14,674 bases of DNA from an uncultured Pseudomonadota bacterium (lineage in GTDB: Bacteria > Desulfobacterota_B > Binatia > UBA9968). Of this stretch, positions 13,721 through 14,674 are shown piece by piece. The DNA is taken from positions 1 through 14,674 of the forward strand of contig CAMLCX010000065.1 in NCBI GenBank assembly GCA_946478635.1. Direction: 5' to 3'. Position 1 is the stretch's first letter. Each line of letters begins with the position of its first letter. The translations under genes and the position numbers were made by a program. The notes below the pieces were generated by a model, which made no database searches, was not told the origin of the DNA, and was given only the letters and a program-made list of their open reading frames with translations.

Positions 13721-14674
13721 CTATTGAACCGTGGTCAAATCGCGGCAGCCCGTGGTCAAAAATTCGGGGCCCTTTTCAGTGATCAGCACATCTTCTTCGA
13801 GATGAACCGCTCCTTTTTCCGAACGCACTTTGGGTTCCAGAGCGAGGACCATTCCCGGACGATAGAGCTCGGTTTCGACTTCATTGAGTGACGGCGGTTC
13901 GGCTCTCGACATGCCGATGCCATGGCCGATGCGCTTCGGGCTGTCGACGGCTTGATAACCGCGTCTGACCAACTCACGGTTTGCCACGCGTGACACCTCC
14001 GCGATGGGTGTGCCGGGCTGCATCGACTTGAAACAGAGGTCGATGACGTCGCAAGCGGTCTCATGGTCCTTTTTGTGTTCGGCGGTCGGTTCGCCGAAAA
14101 TCGTCATGCGCGTGACGTCGCCGTAGTAGCCTTCGTAGCATGCGCCGAAGTCGGCGATCATGCGGTCGCCTTTGTTGTAGCGGCGATCGTCGTAGCGCGT
14201 CGACGAGTTGAGCATCAAAAAACCGGGGTGGCGCGGGTGGGCGCCTTCCTCGATCATCGAGATATAAAGCCGGTCGGCGACTTCCCGCCGGGTCATGCCG
14301 GGTTTCAATTGCGGCAGGCAGCGGTCGTAGGCCCTGACCGAGATGTCGCAGGCTTTGCGCATAAATTCGATTTCCCGCGGGCTTTTGATAAGACGCATTT
14401 CGGTCAGCGCGGCCGTGCCATCTTCGATCTGCGCTTTCGGCAAGGCTTCGGTCAGGCGGGTCAGATAGTTAACCGGAAAGCCGAGCCGCTGATCATCGCC
14501 GAGCTCAAATCCTAATTTAGCTTCCCCGAGGCCCATTTCCTTGAGACAACTGCCGATCATCTCCTCGGGAAACGGCACGTCCGTATAGGCGCGCACCTCG
14601 CCGGCCCAAGGCAACGCTTTGGCTTTCGCCTTGTCATTGCCATAGACGAGCAGCAACGGCTTGCCGGTTTTTGG
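13721..14674 (-). CDS. M24 family metallopeptidase (Xaa-Pro aminopeptidase/creatinase-like), N-terminus cut by window edge
   Basis: The frame is open to the right edge, so the true start lies outside; 317 residues are visible. The first part is the end of a creatinase-type N-terminal domain. The pita-bread catalytic domain follows and has all five metal ligands of family M24: Asp in ADFGACYEGYYGDVTRM and the second Asp in the same segment, His in GHGIGMSRAEPP, Glu in LALEPKV, and Glu in HLEEDVL. The family includes proline dipeptidases, creatinase and dimethylsulfoniopropionate lyase-like enzymes, so the substrate may be a dipeptide or a small amidine. Typical length is near 380-400 residues, so roughly 70-80 are missing. 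It precedes the cyclodeaminase-like gene with a 2-base gap, an operon pair. Confidence 0.9.
   Translation of the reverse strand, partial: PKTGKPLLLVYGNDKAKAKALPWAGEVRAYTDVPFPEEMIGSCLKEMGLGEAKLGFELGDDQRLGFPVNYLTRLTEALPKAQIEDGTAALTEMRLIKSPREIEFMRKACDISVRAYDRCLPQLKPGMTRREVADRLYISMIEEGAHPRHPGFLMLNSSTRYDDRRYNKGDRMIADFGACYEGYYGDVTRMTIFGEPTAEHKKDHETACDVIDLCFKSMQPGTPIAEVSRVANRELVRRGYQAVDSPKRIGHGIGMSRAEPPSLNEVETELYRPGMVLALEPKVRSEKGAVHLEEDVLITEKGPEFLTTGCRDLTTVQ

Noticed and set aside
1..14674. CRISPR array, insertion sequence, integrase or toxin-antitoxin pair
   Set aside because: I found no regularly spaced repeats, no transposase or integrase motifs and no adjacent pair of small toxin/antitoxin-like genes.

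Overview
The window runs from the 3' end of a ribosomal RNA operon (23S tail, 5S, strong terminator) into protein-coding DNA of mixed accessory and catabolic character. The organism is a bacterium of moderately high GC, with GGAGG-type ribosome binding sites before most genes. Two NMT1/THI5-type binding proteins, a dihydroxyphthalate-decarboxylase-like protein, a thiamine-diphosphate (ThDP) lyase, an ACMSD-type amidohydrolase and an ornithine-cyclodeaminase relative sit close together. This recalls uncultured soil or groundwater lineages (for example Binatia/Desulfobacterota-like, Rokubacteria or Proteobacteria). That placement is inference from gene content only.

Layout. Positions 1-390 hold the rRNA end and its terminator. 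Two plus-strand genes follow: an RraA/HMG-aldolase-like protein (498-1217) and a long LOG-family Rossmann protein (1451-2497, GTG start). From 2612 to the right edge every recognised large gene is on the minus strand. Read in transcription order (right to left) they are: an M24 metallopeptidase cut by the window edge, coupled to an ornithine cyclodeaminase/mu-crystallin homologue; an amidohydrolase; a gap of about 1 kb; a flavin disulfide reductase; a ThDP-dependent enzyme; two exported NMT1-type binding proteins; a small conserved-looking basic protein; a dihydroxyphthalate-decarboxylase-like protein; and a SAM-dependent methyltransferase that converges on the LOG gene.

Working together. The minus-strand genes look like a loose catabolic island: capture of a small organic (aromatic, pyrimidine-like or amide) substrate by periplasmic binding proteins, then cytoplasmic hydrolysis, decarboxylation and C-C lyase steps with a flavin oxidoreductase. 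No permease or ATPase is present, so the binding proteins are orphans here. The substrate cannot be named from sequence alone.

Less ordinary points: a 5' leader before the second binding protein with an 11-bp inverted repeat and a possible Shine-Dalgarno-in-loop hairpin; a 56-residue, two-helix membrane microprotein on the opposite strand in the 1-kb gap; and several enzymes lacking the textbook catalytic residue of their family (RraA-like and cyclodeaminase-like). I see no CRISPR array, transposase, integrase, tRNA or phage gene. Nothing here amounts to a clearly new multi-gene system.
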